From positions 1,216,501 through 1,280,500 of the forward strand of contig JAFCIZ010000004.1 of assembly GCA_017871115.1 (NCBI GenBank): 64,000 nt of DNA, in the 5' to 3' direction. Source of the DNA: Cunninghamella blakesleeana (lineage: Eukaryota; Mucoromycota; Mucoromycetes; Mucorales; Cunninghamellaceae). The notes below the pieces were generated by a model. It had not been told where the DNA came from. It ran no database searches and saw only the letters and a program-made list of their open reading frames with translations. Below, one piece after another: positions 63,154 through 64,000 of the stretch. The position numbers and the translations under genes were made by a program. Position 1 is the stretch's first letter. Every line of letters starts with the position of its first letter.

Positions 63154-63954
63154 ATGGTATTTCTCTCAACCCATACTAAAAAAGGTAACTTGATAGTTAA
63201 AATATAATAATAATAATAAATGTTATGTAAGCGCAATATTAAATAAAATCAAATATAGTTCTAATACTGATATTAATATTATATATATATATATATATAT
63301 AAATTCGTTTATCCTTTTTATAGAAGATCATACTCCTACTCCTACTCCAGAAAATCAACTTTCTATAACATCTCAATTTGAATACACTAATGCTGTCTCT
63401 GTTTATGGTTCTCATTGGGCAAGTGAAGAAATCCCAAAATATGAACTTCCTGTCTTAGAAATGCCACCTCGTAAATGGAAATTATATAAATAAAAAGGAA
63501 TATTATTATATAATATCGTAATTCATATTAATCATATTATATTTATCTTTAATAATAATATATATGTATAGCTGTTGCAAAACAATTAATCCATGATGAA
63601 TTAGCTGTAAGATAATATTTTTATATATGGCCATGATTATAGTTGGTTTTATTATGATATTTATTATTTTATTTTATATGTAATGAATTTTATTTTTATT
63701 ATTATTATATATATAGCTTGATGGTAATCCAAGTCTGAATTTGGGAAGTTTTGTAACAACATGGATTGATGAAGAAGCAAAAGAATTAATTAAGGAAACT
63801 GCAGCTGTTAATATTATTGATTTAGAAATGTATCCAAGAAGGTAAATGGTTTTTATACTTCATTATTATTTTTAAGTAATTTAATTATAAATTAATTAAT
63901 ACATTAACATCTTTTACTATATTTTTCTTTATTGTAGTGCTGAAATTGCTGTAC
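63154..63954 (+). CDS. Glutamate decarboxylase, 5' part (cut by window end)
   Basis: Five exons are visible: 63154-63184, 63324-63470, 63572-63606, 63717-63841, 63938-63954; a donor GTAGAC follows and the gene continues beyond the window. The predicted start includes Y-G-S-H-W-A-S-E-E-I-P-K-Y-E-L-P. The family segment [23 protein letters not shown] follows, then Y-P-R-S-A-E-I. This matches the N-terminal region of PLP-dependent glutamate decarboxylases, which make GABA from glutamate. The PLP lysine and most of the catalytic domain lie outside, so integrity cannot be judged. Confidence 0.85.
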
Positions 63955-64000
63955 GTAGACATATATAATAATAATGTTAATCAACTATTTATTAATATAT

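Overview
The window reads as nuclear DNA of an early-diverging fungus, most likely a member of the Mucoromycota. It is extremely AT-rich, with spliceosomal introns of mostly 70-150 bp carrying GT..AG ends, TA-dinucleotide runs and poly-T tracts. It encodes nucleus-encoded mitochondrial proteins (cytochrome c1, NADP-isocitrate dehydrogenase), fungal-type cytosolic Fe-S assembly and RNA polymerase II Mediator subunits. The species cannot be named from sequence alone. Nothing bacterial is present: no operons, no CRISPR array and no insertion sequence. I rebuilt most genes by joining exons so that splice sites, reading frame and protein family agree; the exon lists are in the evidence fields and the joins are predictions.

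Layout. From 1 to 12 kb, four plus-strand genes: Mediator subunit 1, an Atg20/Snx41-type sorting nexin, a dienelactone-hydrolase-like protein and mitochondrial NADP-isocitrate dehydrogenase. From 12 to 15.3 kb, two minus-strand proteins of unknown function, one with a tail-anchor-like C-terminus. From 16 to 28 kb, the plus-strand genes NAR1, NudE/Ndel1, a derlin and cytochrome c1, interrupted by a 3.3-kb non-coding stretch. From 28 to 33 kb, minus-strand genes for a Pat1-like mRNA-decay factor and an Aurora kinase. From 33 to 39.3 kb lies the accessory part: a small spliced minus-strand gene without a visible start exon, a single-exon PD-(D/E)XK nuclease-like gene between two identical 116-bp direct repeats, and decayed repeat DNA holding three copies of a primer-binding-site-like motif and tRNA-like remnants. 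From 39.3 to 46.6 kb, minus-strand RPS26, whose first coding exon is only the AUG, and a 14-exon SNF2-family ATPase. From 47 to 64 kb, plus-strand genes: a DEUBAD/ASXH plus RAMA-like chromatin protein, UTP18, a 21-exon SCC2/NIPBL cohesin loader, an MFS transporter with a probable GC-AG intron, and the 5' part of a glutamate decarboxylase cut by the window edge.

The genes are mostly unrelated housekeeping functions (transcription, chromosome cohesion and segregation, ribosome biogenesis, mitochondrial energy metabolism, ER quality control) and do not form a pathway cluster. The best candidate for something mobile or undescribed is the repeat-flanked nuclease unit at 35.2-36.5 kb.
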